From NCBI GenBank assembly GCA_019637815.1, contig JAHBUZ010000028.1:1-47290 (forward strand): a DNA stretch of 47,290 bases. The letters run 5' to 3'. Positions 15,110-23,873 of the stretch are shown here, piece by piece (the stretch's first letter is position 1; each line of letters starts with the position of its first letter). The stretch comes from Chloroflexota bacterium. Lineage in GTDB: Bacteria > Chloroflexota > Limnocylindria > Limnocylindrales > CSP1-4. Below the pieces are notes generated by a model that searched no databases, was not told where the DNA came from, and saw only the letters and a list, made by a program, of their open reading frames with translations. Made by a program: the position numbers and the translations under genes.

Positions 15110-15730
15110 ATGCCGACCGACCCCGCCCTCAGCATCGCGGAGCTGGCGAGCCTCGCCGGGGTGACCCCCCGCACCATCCGCTACTACGTCTCCGTGGGCC
15201 TGCTGCCCGCGCCCGATGTCGCGGGACGGGCCGCCCGCTATGGCCAGGAGCACCTGGACCGCGTGCGCCTCGTGAAGCGGCTCCAGGAGCAGCACCTGCC
15301 GCTCGCGGAGATCCGGGCACGGCTCGCGTCGCTGGATCCAGCGGACATCGCCGCGTCCCTCGCGGCACCCGAGCCGGAGCCGATCGGCGACGCCCTCGAC
15401 TACATCCGCGCCCTCACGCGGCCATCCGTGCGCCGCGCCGCGGAGATCCCAGCCCCCTACCTCCCGGAGGACGCCGCCCCGCCTGCCCTCGAACGACCCA
15501 TGCTCCGGTCGTCGTCACGACCCATGGATGCTGGCCCGCCCGTGCCGCCCCCGGCAGCGGCCGTCCCGAGCATCCCGACACCGACCCCCGCGACCACCGC
15601 GATGTGGGAGCGCATCCCCCTGGGCCCGGACGTGGAGCTCCACGTCCGACGGCCCCTGAGCCGGACCGCCAACAAGCGCGTCGAGCGGCTCATCACCATC
15701 GCCAAGGAGATCCTGGAGGACCCGTCATGA
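15110..15730 (+). CDS. MerR-family regulator with Pro-rich linker and unique C-terminal tail
   Basis: 206 aa. The N-terminal MerR helix-turn-helix reads LSIAELASLAGVTPRTIRYY, then the wing LPAPDVAGRAARYGQEHLDRV and the coiled-coil helix LVKRLQEQHLPLAEIRARL. Beyond residue 95 the protein lacks any metal-binding Cys set. A Pro-rich linker (about 150-165) leads to a basic tail, WERIPLGPDVELHVRRPLSR, which may be the signal-sensing or partner-binding part. ATG 15110 has no ribosome binding site but fits a leaderless start. The stop overlaps the VWA gene (ATGA), so the two are co-translated. Confidence 0.88.
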   Translation: MPTDPALSIAELASLAGVTPRTIRYYVSVGLLPAPDVAGRAARYGQEHLDRVRLVKRLQEQHLPLAEIRARLASLDPADIAASLAAPEPEPIGDALDYIRALTRPSVRRAAEIPAPYLPEDAAPPALERPMLRSSSRPMDAGPPVPPPAAAVPSIPTPTPATTAMWERIPLGPDVELHVRRPLSRTANKRVERLITIAKEILEDPS

Positions 15731-17004
15731 CCACCCGACCCGTCACGGACGCGCTGCGCGTCGACACCGACCGCCGCGCCATCCGCTCGCGCTGGCACAG
15801 CCAGCGGTTCATCGTGGCGCGCATCACGGCGCCGACCGCGGAGGCCGCCACCACCCGCCCACCGGTCAACCTCGCCTTCGTGCTCGACCGCTCCGGGTCG
15901 ATGACCGGCGAGAAGCTCCGGCTCGCGGCACAGGCCGTGGAGGCCGGCATCGGACGGCTCCAGCCGACCGATCGCTTCAGCGTCATCTGGTATGACGGGG
16001 ACGTGGACGTGCTGGTCCCGGGCACGTTCGCGGACCCCGACGCGCGTCGGCGCGCCATCGAGCTGCTGCGCGGCGTGCGGCCGGGTGGCTCCACCAACCT
16101 GAGCGGCGGCTGGCTCGCCGGCTGCGAGCAGGTCGCCACCCGGCTCCTGGACGTCGGGGTCAACCGCGCGCTGGTGCTGACCGATGGCCTCGCCAACAAC
16201 GGCATCACGGACGGGGATGAGCTGGCGCGCCATGCGGCGGAGCTCCAGCGTCGGGGCGTGACGACCAGCACGTTCGGTGTCGGTGACCAGTTCGACGAGG
16301 TGCTGCTCCAGGGCATGGCGACCGCGGGTGGCGGCAACTTCCACGACATCGCGGACGCGACGCGTATCCCCGACCAGATCGGCATCGAGGTGGGTGAGGC
16401 GCTGGAGGTCGTGGCGCGGGACGTGGAGCTGCGGCTGACACTGCCGGATGATGTGCGCGTGGAATGCCTCGGTACGTTCCCCGTCCGCAGGGTGCCAGGT
16501 GGGGCGGTCGTCCTGGTCGGCGACCTCGTGTCGGGACAGTCCGTGGAGGTCACGCTCCGAGTCTCGTTCCCGCTCGGCCAGGTCGGCGCCACGGTGCCCG
16601 CGATCGTCGCGCTCGTGGACCGGGACGGCGTGTTCGGGGATGCCCATGGTCGGATCGCGTGGGAGTACGCGAGTGACGTCGTGAACGACACCCAGCCGCG
16701 TGATCGTGCCGTCGACCGGGTGGTCGCGACCATGTTCGCGGCGCGTGCCCGGGCGGCAGCCGTTCGGCACAACCGCGAGGGGGACTACGCGCGGGCACGG
16801 GAGGTGCTGGAGGCCACCGCTCGCCGGATCCGCTCGTACGCCGGGGAGGACGCGATCCTGCGACGGATCGCGGATGAGCTGGCCGGGGAGGTGGAGACCT
16901 TCCGCGCCGCGATGCCCGAACGTGCACGCAAGGTCGCGTTCGCCCAGAGCAACTACCGCCTCGCATCGCGGGACGCGTCCGGCGCGGCGATGCGTCAGCG
17001 GTAG
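15727..17004 (+). CDS. Cytoplasmic VWA-domain protein with complete MIDAS
   Basis: 425 aa, no signal peptide or membrane helix. The von Willebrand A domain spans about 45-210 with an intact metal-ion-dependent adhesion site: Asp54-x-Ser56-x-Ser58 in LDRSGSMTGEK, Thr123 in GGSTNLSGG and Asp153 in LTDGLANNG. A beta-rich domain follows (about 220-320), then a helical C-terminus with Ala/Arg-rich repeats (about 335-415), a layout similar to YfbK/inter-alpha-inhibitor-type VWA proteins. The function is probably Mg-dependent protein binding. Strict coupling to a MerR gene suggests that it is the regulated effector or a modulator of the regulator. Confidence 0.85.
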   Translation: MTTRPVTDALRVDTDRRAIRSRWHSQRFIVARITAPTAEAATTRPPVNLAFVLDRSGSMTGEKLRLAAQAVEAGIGRLQPTDRFSVIWYDGDVDVLVPGTFADPDARRRAIELLRGVRPGGSTNLSGGWLAGCEQVATRLLDVGVNRALVLTDGLANNGITDGDELARHAAELQRRGVTTSTFGVGDQFDEVLLQGMATAGGGNFHDIADATRIPDQIGIEVGEALEVVARDVELRLTLPDDVRVECLGTFPVRRVPGGAVVLVGDLVSGQSVEVTLRVSFPLGQVGATVPAIVALVDRDGVFGDAHGRIAWEYASDVVNDTQPRDRAVDRVVATMFAARARAAAVRHNREGDYARAREVLEATARRIRSYAGEDAILRRIADELAGEVETFRAAMPERARKVAFAQSNYRLASRDASGAAMRQR

Positions 17005-17206
17005 CCCGTTCCCGGATGGGCGCCCACGGGTCGGCCCTCGACCTGGATGCCTCGACGCCGGCGCCGGGGCAGCAGGACGTGGGCCGGATGGCCCGCAGCG
17101 GTCCCTGATCAAGGGGCCGCTCCTCCTGCCCGTACCGGGCCGAAGGTCCCTCCCTGCGCGACCCGTCGGAACGCGATCATCGGAGCACACGGATGGAACC
17201 GGCGGA

Positions 17207-17227
17207 CCAGGACGGACCCAGTCCTGG
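17207..17227 (+). other. Leader hairpin upstream of membrane protein gene
   Basis: CCAGGAC and GTCCTGG form a perfect 7-bp stem with a 7-base loop, 13 bases before the AGGGAGGAA ribosome binding site of the next gene. It may be an mRNA-stabilising or regulatory leader element. The rest of 17005-17258 shows no gene. Confidence 0.4.
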
Positions 17228-17258
17228 ACGCGTGATCGACAGGGAGGAATCTCCAACC

Positions 17259-17921
17259 ATGAAGCGCAGGACCCTCGATCTCCTCTTCAGCGGCGGGGGC
17301 ATGCTGTTCGCGGTCGTGCTCCTGGTCCTTGGCCTCGTGCTCCAGAACCAGGCGGACTTCGCAGCGAACTACGTCAAGGACCAGCTCGGTGCGCAGCAGA
17401 TCTTCATGCCCGCCGCCGATGCCCTGCGCGGTGAGCAGGACGGCCCGAACGGCGCATGCCTCGTGACGTACGGCCAGGGAGACGAGGCATCGCGGCTGAT
17501 GCAGACCGGCTCGCAGGCCGAGTGCTATGCGAATGCGTACATCGGCTTCCACATGGCCACCTCCGCGGAAGAGGCCGGCTGGCCGGGCGCGACCTACGCG
17601 ACCCTCGGTGGCATCACCCGCGGCATCCAGGGCCAGATCACCGAGGCGACGGCGGCCGGCACGGACGTGACCGAGCTCCAGGCGCAGCTGACGGCAGCCA
17701 ACGGCCTTCGCGACTCGATGTTCCGTGGCGAGACGCTGCGCGGCCTGCTCCTGACCACCTACGGCTTCAGCATCTTCGGTGAGCGTGCCGGTCAGGCAGC
17801 GATGCTCTGCATCGCGGGTGCCCTGGTGCTGTTCGTCCTCTCGATCGCGGGCTTCGTCCACGCGGCGAGGACCCCCAAGGACGAGGTCGTGTTCAAGACG
17901 AGCCCGACGACCACGGCCTGA
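17259..17921 (+). CDS. Membrane protein of unknown function, two transmembrane helices
   Basis: 220 aa. A TM helix near the N-terminus (GGGMLFAVVLLVLGLVL, about 12-30) and one near the C-terminus (AAMLCIAGALVLFVLSIAGF) bracket an extracytoplasmic region of about 150 residues. That region has two Cys (ACLVTY, AECYAN) that could form a disulfide and a repeated Ala/Thr/Gln helix. I do not recognise the family. ATG 17259 is preceded by AGGGAGGAA. A strong terminator follows, and the gene is probably a single transcription unit. Confidence 0.75.
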   Translation: MKRRTLDLLFSGGGMLFAVVLLVLGLVLQNQADFAANYVKDQLGAQQIFMPAADALRGEQDGPNGACLVTYGQGDEASRLMQTGSQAECYANAYIGFHMATSAEEAGWPGATYATLGGITRGIQGQITEATAAGTDVTELQAQLTAANGLRDSMFRGETLRGLLLTTYGFSIFGERAGQAAMLCIAGALVLFVLSIAGFVHAARTPKDEVVFKTSPTTTA

Positions 17922-17960
17922 TATCTGCGGACCGGCTCGTCCGGTCCACATTCCTCCCAA

Positions 17961-17993
17961 GGGCCGGCTGAGCGATCAGCCGGCCCTCTTTCC
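17961..17993 (+). terminator. Rho-independent terminator
   Basis: GGGCCGGCTGA and TCAGCCGGCCC form a perfect 11-bp stem with a GCGA tetraloop, followed by TCTTTCC. It closes the membrane-protein gene and also lies downstream of the converging helicase gene. It is the best canonical terminator in the window. Confidence 0.85.
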
Positions 17994-18031
17994 TGCGTCC
18001 TCGATGCGCGGCCCGCCGCTCCGTCGCGATG

Positions 18032-21000
18032 CTACGGGTCGCCCCAGCGGCTGGGACACAGTCGCTGGAAGTCACACCAGCGACAGCGCCACTGCTCGGG
18101 ACGCGCCGCGAAGTCGCCCCCGCGGATACGCCGCACGAGCGCGAGCACCTCCGTGGCGAAGGCGTCGAGCTGCTCGTCCGTGCGGGTCGTGGTGAGTCGC
18201 TGGTCCGCCTCGGTGAAGTGGAGCGTGAGACGCGCAGCCGGGGGCAAGGGCTCGCCGGTCACCGGATCGGCGACGGCGCCCGCCCGCAGCGCATAGGCAT
18301 AGGCGGTGAGCTGGAGGTCCTGGTCGACCTCCCGCTGGGGCCGGGAGCGACCCGTCTTGTAGTCGATGACCTCGAGGCTGCCGTCCTCGTGCCGGTCGAT
18401 GCGGTCGATGACGCCCGTGAAGCGCACCGCCAGCGAGCCATCACCGGGCTCGATGTCGAACGCGAACGACTGCTCGAGCGCGATGACGGACCCGGTGACG
18501 GCGAGCTCCCGCGCGTGGAACCGACGCAGCAGGGCCGTGGCACGGTCGCGATAGTCCCCTGCGGTCGTGGCATCGCCGAAGCCCTCGGGTCGCCACTCGG
18601 CCGCGAACTCCTGCTCCAGGCGGTCGAGGCCGGGCAGCGGCTCCCCCGCGGCACGGGCCTCCTGCGTGGCACGCACGAAGCGCTCGAACGCCGCGTGGAC
18701 GGCGTGCCCGAACACGAAGGGTGCCGGCTCCCGGCCCGTGGGGATCCGATACACCTTCTCGAACGCGAACCGGAGCGGGCACGACCGATACGTGTCCAGC
18801 GACGAGTGGCTGAACGTCGGCGGCAGCGGCGCGAGCTCCAGCAGGGCCATGCCCGCGGGCGTGTGGCGACTGACGACACGCAGCGTCAGCGGGTCCAGCC
18901 CGGCGCTGCGCGCCTCGTCCGCGGCACCGGCCGCGTCCCGGGCGACGTCCACCAGCTCGGCGAGCAGCCGCTCGCGCTCGCTGTCCCCGCCAGGCGGCAC
19001 AGACTCCAGCGCACCCAGCAGCTCCACCGCGCGACGACGCAGCGCGGTCCGGCGCTCGAGCGCAGGCGGCGCCTCCAGGATGCGATCCTCGACCACGGGT
19101 CGTGGCGGTGGTGGCGCACCCGGCCGTGGCGGCCCGGACCACCGCGATCGATCCGTCTGCGGGTCGGATCCCGGGCCGACCGCGCGACGATCGAGCGTGA
19201 CGTCATCGGGCGCCTGGTAGTCCTCGTCGAGTGGCGCCACCTCGCCCAGGAAGCGGCTGGCCTGGGCCGTCTGTCCCTGGCCGACGAGGGTCGTGAGGAT
19301 GAGGCGCTGGCGAGCCCGGGTCATCGCCACGAACGCGAGACGCCGCTCCTCGGCGACCTCGAACTCGGGCGGCGGCTGCTGCTTGAGCAGCTCCACGGGC
19401 AGCAATGGCTCCTCCGGCCGGTCGTCCGGGAACTGCCCCTCGATGAGCCGGGGGACGACCACGACCTCGAACTCGAGACCCTTCGCCTGGTGGATGGTCA
19501 TCAAGCGCACGCCATCCACGCTCGCCTGGCGCTGGTCCTCCGACTCGAGGTCACCACCGACCTCCTGGAACACGTCGAGCCAGGCGACGAAGTCGAGCAG
19601 GCTGCCCCGAGGATGCGATCGCTGCCAGTCGGTGACGAAGCGCAGGAACCGCGCGATGGCGAGGGCGCCTCGCTGCGCCTCGGTGGTGTCCGTGTCCACC
19701 AGGTCGCCGAGGATCCCGGTCCGCTCCAGCAGCTCCTCCAGCAGGGTGGCAGGGCCATCCCGTGGCGCCCGCGGCCCGAGCTCGTCGAGCACCCCCAGGA
19801 GACGGTCGAGCTTGGCGAGGAGGCCGGTCGGCACGGGCTCGTCGGTCGGCACGGGCTCGTCGGCCCCCAGCGGCTCATCGGCAGGCCCGGCCTGCCCCGC
19901 TGCCCGGATGGCGGCCGAGGCCTCCGCGAGCGACCGCCCATCGAATGCGGCGGCACGCGTCACGCGCAGCAGCTCCAGCGCATCCAGGCGCCATGGCGGG
20001 GCGGTCATCAGACGCGCGAACGACACGTCCTGCGCAGGGTCCGCGAGCACCCGGAGGGCCGCCTCGAGGTCCCGCACCTCCGGCTGCAGGAACAGCCCGC
20101 CACCACCCACGAGCTGGTACGGGATCTCCGCGCGCCGCAACCGGTCCGCGATGAGCTCCCGGTGTGCGTGGCGCCGATACAGCACCGCGATGTCACTCCA
20201 GCGCCGGGGCTCGGGGAGCGCCGCGTACGCATCACGCAGGTGCGCCACGATGGCATCCGCCTCATCCGCCTCATCCGCGGCCTGGACGATCGTGACGCGG
20301 TCGCCGGTCGCTCGCGTGGGCTGGAGCGGCTGTCCCTCCTTGAGCCGCTGCGCGTTGTGCCGGATGAGCCGACCCGCAGCCGCGAGGATGCGCTCCGTGG
20401 AGCGGCGGTTCTCGAGCAGCGGCAGGCTCGCCACGGGGCGCACGGGCCGCTCCGGGTCCCATCCGGGCGGCTGCCCGAAGCGCTCCCGGAACCGCTCGAA
20501 CGCCGCGTAGCTGGCACCCCGGAACCGATAGATGGACTGGTCGTCATCGCCGACCACGACCACGTCATCCGGCCTGTCCGGTCCGCGGCCGATGAGCTCC
20601 AGCAGCGCGATCTGGGTCATGTTCGCGTCCTGGAACTCGTCCACGAGCACGTGCCGGAACTGGCGCTGGCGCCGGAGGAGCACGTTGGGACGATCCAGCA
20701 GCAGCTGGATGGTGCGTGACATCTGCTCACCGAAGTCGAGCAGGCCGCGCGCCTCCAGCCTCGCCTGGTAGCGCGCATAGACCTCCGACTCCTCGAGCAG
20801 CCGGAGCACCTCGAGCGCGTCCGCCTCCCGGATGTAGGTTGTCTTCAGCTCGTTGGCGAGCCTGCGGCGGGCAGGGTCCAGCTGGTCCCAGTACACCGCC
20901 CAGTCGATACCCGATGCGTCCCGACGGGCAGCACGATCCGCGCCCTTGTCACCCATCCCCTTGCGCCGGTCACGCTGGGTCTCGATGAGCGGCCACATCC

Positions 21001-21631
21001 GCTGCACGAGCCCTCGCTCGCGGATGCTCTCCACCGCGGCCGGCCACGCGTCCTCACCGTAGGTCACCACGAACGCCGCCTGGCGGGCGAGCGCGTGGGC
21101 ACGCAGGTCATCCGGCGTGACGAGCTCGTCCTTGGCACGCGTGATGAGGTCCGCGAAGCGGCCGAGGGCACTCTCGAAGCCGCGCCCCAGCCGGTAGTAG
21201 ACGAAGTGGCCCAGCTCCGGCCGAAGGTCCCGCAGCAGCAGTCGCTGCCCGACGCCATCGAGCATGCCGGCGTCCTCGTCCAGGCCCACCTCCGCGCGGT
21301 GCTCGCGCAGGAGCCGATAGCCGAAGCTGTGGAAGTTGTGCACCCAGAGCCGTCCCGCGCGCTCCACGCCCAGGACCCGCTCGAAGCGCTCCACCAGCTC
21401 CGCCGCCGCGCGCACGTTGTACGTGAGGACGAGGATGTTCTCCGGGGCGAGCGTGGGGTCACGGTCCAGCAGATGCCGCACCCGCTCCACGACCACGGTC
21501 GTCTTGCCCGTGCCGGCCCCCGCGAGGACCATCAGCGGGCCGCTGTCCCACTCCACCACCGCGCGCTGCGCGTCCGTCAGGATCAGATCGCCACCTCCTC
21601 GGGGTCTGGGTGCCCCGGTCGCGACCATCAT
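18032..21631 (-). CDS. UvrD/PcrA-type helicase fused to Fe-S PD-(D/E)XK nuclease (AdnAB/AddB-like end-processing enzyme)
   Basis: 1199 aa. The SF1 helicase part has the Q-motif Gln22, Walker A AGAGTGKT (37-44), VDEFQDANMTQ near 330, GDDDQSIYRFRGA near 355-367 and motif VI FVAMTRARQRL near 765. A nuclease domain begins around residue 940 with FSHSSLDTYRSCPLRFAFEKVY, carries VIDYKTGR (about 1089-1096) and ends with CRWCDFQRLCPS. The Cys of RSCP plus the three C-terminal Cys match the 4Fe-4S staple of AddB/AdnB/RecB-type nucleases. The expected role is double-strand-break end resection. The start was chosen at the first of two Met codons (21631) before the Q-motif; no good ribosome binding site is seen. 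It is divergent from a DUF202 gene with a 65-base gap. Confidence 0.88.
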   Translation of the reverse strand: MMVATGAPRPRGGGDLILTDAQRAVVEWDSGPLMVLAGAGTGKTTVVVERVRHLLDRDPTLAPENILVLTYNVRAAAELVERFERVLGVERAGRLWVHNFHSFGYRLLREHRAEVGLDEDAGMLDGVGQRLLLRDLRPELGHFVYYRLGRGFESALGRFADLITRAKDELVTPDDLRAHALARQAAFVVTYGEDAWPAAVESIRERGLVQRMWPLIETQRDRRKGMGDKGADRAARRDASGIDWAVYWDQLDPARRRLANELKTTYIREADALEVLRLLEESEVYARYQARLEARGLLDFGEQMSRTIQLLLDRPNVLLRRQRQFRHVLVDEFQDANMTQIALLELIGRGPDRPDDVVVVGDDDQSIYRFRGASYAAFERFRERFGQPPGWDPERPVRPVASLPLLENRRSTERILAAAGRLIRHNAQRLKEGQPLQPTRATGDRVTIVQAADEADEADAIVAHLRDAYAALPEPRRWSDIAVLYRRHAHRELIADRLRRAEIPYQLVGGGGLFLQPEVRDLEAALRVLADPAQDVSFARLMTAPPWRLDALELLRVTRAAAFDGRSLAEASAAIRAAGQAGPADEPLGADEPVPTDEPVPTGLLAKLDRLLGVLDELGPRAPRDGPATLLEELLERTGILGDLVDTDTTEAQRGALAIARFLRFVTDWQRSHPRGSLLDFVAWLDVFQEVGGDLESEDQRQASVDGVRLMTIHQAKGLEFEVVVVPRLIEGQFPDDRPEEPLLPVELLKQQPPPEFEVAEERRLAFVAMTRARQRLILTTLVGQGQTAQASRFLGEVAPLDEDYQAPDDVTLDRRAVGPGSDPQTDRSRWSGPPRPGAPPPPRPVVEDRILEAPPALERRTALRRRAVELLGALESVPPGGDSERERLLAELVDVARDAAGAADEARSAGLDPLTLRVVSRHTPAGMALLELAPLPPTFSHSSLDTYRSCPLRFAFEKVYRIPTGREPAPFVFGHAVHAAFERFVRATQEARAAGEPLPGLDRLEQEFAAEWRPEGFGDATTAGDYRDRATALLRRFHARELAVTGSVIALEQSFAFDIEPGDGSLAVRFTGVIDRIDRHEDGSLEVIDYKTGRSRPQREVDQDLQLTAYAYALRAGAVADPVTGEPLPPAARLTLHFTEADQRLTTTRTDEQLDAFATEVLALVRRIRGGDFAARPEQWRCRWCDFQRLCPSRWGDP

Positions 21632-21696
21632 GCGGCCAGCGCGTGCCACCTGTATGTCACGATCCACGCGATCCCGATGGCGCATCATCGTGGGTG

Positions 21697-22125
21697 ATGA
21701 CCGCACCGCCAGGCGACCCCGCACCACCCCGCGAGCAGGCCACACACCGCGACCCCGCACCACCCGACCCCGCGCCGCCCCGTGACCGGAGCGCCGAGAT
21801 CCGGGACCACCTCGCCAACGAGCGGACGCTGCTCGCATGGCAGCGGACCGCGCTGGCGCTCATGGGCATCGGCTTCCTCGTCGACCGGTTCGCGTTCGAG
21901 GGAGCGGATGGCCGGCAGCTGCCCGCGGCGGTCCTCGGCCTCGCGCTCATCGGGGTCGGTGCCGCGACGGCCGTGACCGGCGTGGTTCGCTTCCTGCGCA
22001 CGGAGCGGGACATCGACGAAGCGACGTATCGGCCGGCCGTGCTGGCGCACGTCCTGCTCGCCGCGGCCATCGTGGTCGGTGCCGCGCTGCTCGTCCTGTT
22101 CCTGGTGCTGGGCGGTCGCGACTGA
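21697..22125 (+). CDS. DUF202/YidH-like small membrane protein
   Basis: 142 aa. The family signature RDHLANERTLLAWQRTALALMGIG is present (residues about 37-60, read here in overlapping parts), followed by three hydrophobic segments: the first ends near VDRFAF, the second is AAVLGLALIGVGAATAVTG and the third is AHVLLAAAIVVGAALLVLFL. The first 30 residues are Pro-rich and disordered. The role of YidH-family proteins is unknown. ATG 21697 lies in GTGATG; the GTG just before is an alternative. Confidence 0.85.
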   Translation: MTAPPGDPAPPREQATHRDPAPPDPAPPRDRSAEIRDHLANERTLLAWQRTALALMGIGFLVDRFAFEGADGRQLPAAVLGLALIGVGAATAVTGVVRFLRTERDIDEATYRPAVLAHVLLAAAIVVGAALLVLFLVLGGRD

Positions 22126-22232
22126 CGTCCTCCCGCGCACGGTCCGGGGTCGCGGATGCCACGGAAGTCCCATCGCCGACCGACCCATCGGGCCCCTGCC
22201 ACCCGGCCCTCGCACGGCGGACCATCAGCGAC

Positions 22233-23327
22233 ATGCCCCAACCGCCCCGGACCATCCGGTACGACGGACTGTTCCCGTCCCAGACCCGCGAACGCTTCCA
22301 GGCGGACGCCGAGCGTGCCGCGCACAACGACTGGTACCCCGACACGGAGACGTGGCACGGCACCGAGCTCGAGGTCACCTACGTCCACGACCCCGGACGA
22401 CACGAGCGTGAACAGGCCGCGGCGGCCGTCGCGAGCGCGAGCGCGGCACCGGGTCGCGCCACGACCGACCTGCTCGACCCCGCCGACCGGAGTGGCAGCT
22501 GGGGCTGGGGGTCGACGCCCGGTCGGGTCATCGCGGGCCTCCTGATGGGCGTGGTCCTGGTGGCTGTCGTGGGCGTGACGATGGGTGGCATGGGCATGTT
22601 CGACCGGGGGCCCGCCGCGACCCGTCCACCGGATGTCATCGTGCCCGTGGTCAACCTGGGGCCCCGCGCGGAAGCGGTCGCCGTGCTCGGCTCGCTCGGC
22701 TTCACGGGCACGCTCGGGACGCTGCCCGATGGTCGCGAGCGCTGGCTGGGCACCGAGCCCGGCGGCGCGACGGCGGAGGTCATCGGCCCGGCACCGGGCA
22801 TCGCCGAGGTGGCGCTCACCCTGCCACCCACGCACGACACCGCCACGACCACGACGCTCGGTGCGTTCCTCACGCGCTTCGGCCCCGCCACGCGGACCTG
22901 GATCGGCACCGACGTCCGCCCCGGCGAGGTGCGCAAGCTGACGACCACCTTGCGTCGGTTCGGAGACCTCATCGTGGAGGTCACCGAGGTGGCCGCCGAG
23001 GACGGGCCCCGGCTGCGTGTCTCGCTCCGCGCTGCGACCTCCACGGACGACCGCGTGCCGCGTGCGCTCACGGTCCACCCGCAGGGCCGGAGCACCCCGA
23101 CCCGCCGCTTCGGTGACGGTGCCTGGCAGGTGGGTCGTGACATCAGCCCGGGCACCTATCGGGCGAGCGGGGGCGTCGACTGCTACTGGGCGCGCCTGGA
23201 CGGTCTGGGTGGCAGCCTCCACGACATCATCGAGGACGGTCGCCGCAGTGGCAGCCCGGTCGTGACCATCAAGCGCTCGGACACGGGCTTCGAGAGCCAG
23301 GGCTGCGGGGTCTGGTCGCCCAAGTAG
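22233..23327 (+). CDS. Single-pass membrane protein with extracytoplasmic C-terminal domain, unknown function
   Basis: 364 aa. The cytoplasmic N-terminus (about 1-95, starting MPQPPRTIRYDGLFPSQTRE) is followed by one TM helix (RVIAGLLMGVVLVAVVGVTM). The extracytoplasmic part (about 125-364) ends in a Cys-bracketed module: VGRDISPGTYRASGGVDCYW through ESQGCGVW. This resembles the small beta-domain often seen at the end of actinobacterial and Chloroflexota surface proteins. The ATG has no clear ribosome binding site, and an earlier start is possible because the frame stays open upstream, but conserved-looking sequence starts here. Confidence 0.72.
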   Translation: MPQPPRTIRYDGLFPSQTRERFQADAERAAHNDWYPDTETWHGTELEVTYVHDPGRHEREQAAAAVASASAAPGRATTDLLDPADRSGSWGWGSTPGRVIAGLLMGVVLVAVVGVTMGGMGMFDRGPAATRPPDVIVPVVNLGPRAEAVAVLGSLGFTGTLGTLPDGRERWLGTEPGGATAEVIGPAPGIAEVALTLPPTHDTATTTTLGAFLTRFGPATRTWIGTDVRPGEVRKLTTTLRRFGDLIVEVTEVAAEDGPRLRVSLRAATSTDDRVPRALTVHPQGRSTPTRRFGDGAWQVGRDISPGTYRASGGVDCYWARLDGLGGSLHDIIEDGRRSGSPVVTIKRSDTGFESQGCGVWSPK

Positions 23328-23379
23328 TCACCCGAGCGTCCATCGCCCGGGAGTGGTCGATCCGGGAGCGACCGAGCGG

Positions 23380-23784
23380 TCAGCCGCCCGTGCCTCGATC
23401 GATCCGGCAGGTGTCCATGCCGAGCAGTCGCGACAGCCCATGCCGATGGTCCGCGATCAGCCGATACGCGGGCTCGACCAGGCGTCCCATACCCGGCAGC
23501 CGCCCCACCGCGGCGAGCGGTCGGGTGATCGCGATCCGGTCGAGCACCCGCATCCACGCCGCGCCACCCACCGACCATCGACCGTCGCGATCGACCACGT
23601 GCATCGAGGCCATCAGCGTCTCGGCGGACGGCGCATCCGGGACGACCCCGGCCGTCCGCTGGAGCGGCAGCAGTCGGAGGGCGCGGCCCTGGTCGAGGCG
23701 CAGCAGCACCCGTGCGCTGTGGGTGCAGAAGCCGCAATCGGCGTCGTAGAGGACCGTCAGCCGGTCATCGTCGGTCTGGGTCAT
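23380..23784 (-). CDS. DCC-family thiol-disulfide oxidoreductase-like protein (DUF393)
   Basis: 134 aa. The family-defining motif YDADCGFC lies at residues 13-20 and the C-terminal region has the usual VGRLPGMGRLVEPAYRLIAD pattern. The CxxC pair gives a thioredoxin-like redox site, but the substrate is unknown in this family. ATG 23784 is preceded by AAGGAG and by a promoter at 23808-23837. It is divergent from lacZ. Confidence 0.88.
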   Translation of the reverse strand: MTQTDDDRLTVLYDADCGFCTHSARVLLRLDQGRALRLLPLQRTAGVVPDAPSAETLMASMHVVDRDGRWSVGGAAWMRVLDRIAITRPLAAVGRLPGMGRLVEPAYRLIADHRHGLSRLLGMDTCRIDRGTGG

Positions 23785-23807
23785 TTACTCGCTACTCCTT
23801 GGTACCG

Positions 23808-23837
23808 AGTATCGCCCGGGACCCTGCACCGCGTCAA
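23808..23837 (-). promoter_or_regulatory. Promoter of the DCC-family gene
   Basis: On the minus strand TTGACG (23837-23832) and GATACT (23813-23808) are 18 bases apart, about 24 bases before the start codon. An inverted repeat TACTCG/CGAGTA (23786-23791 and 23806-23811) flanks the ribosome binding site and touches the -10, so it may be an operator or an mRNA hairpin. Confidence 0.55.
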
Positions 23838-23861
23838 GCGCCCGCCGCCCATCCGTCGGCC

Positions 23862-23867
23862 TACACT
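23862..23867 (+). promoter_or_regulatory. -10 box of lacZ, leaderless start
   Basis: TACACT ends 6 bases before the ATG, so the transcript should start at or next to the start codon. No Shine-Dalgarno sequence is present and no clear -35 is seen. Confidence 0.55.
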
Positions 23868-23873
23868 GCGAGC

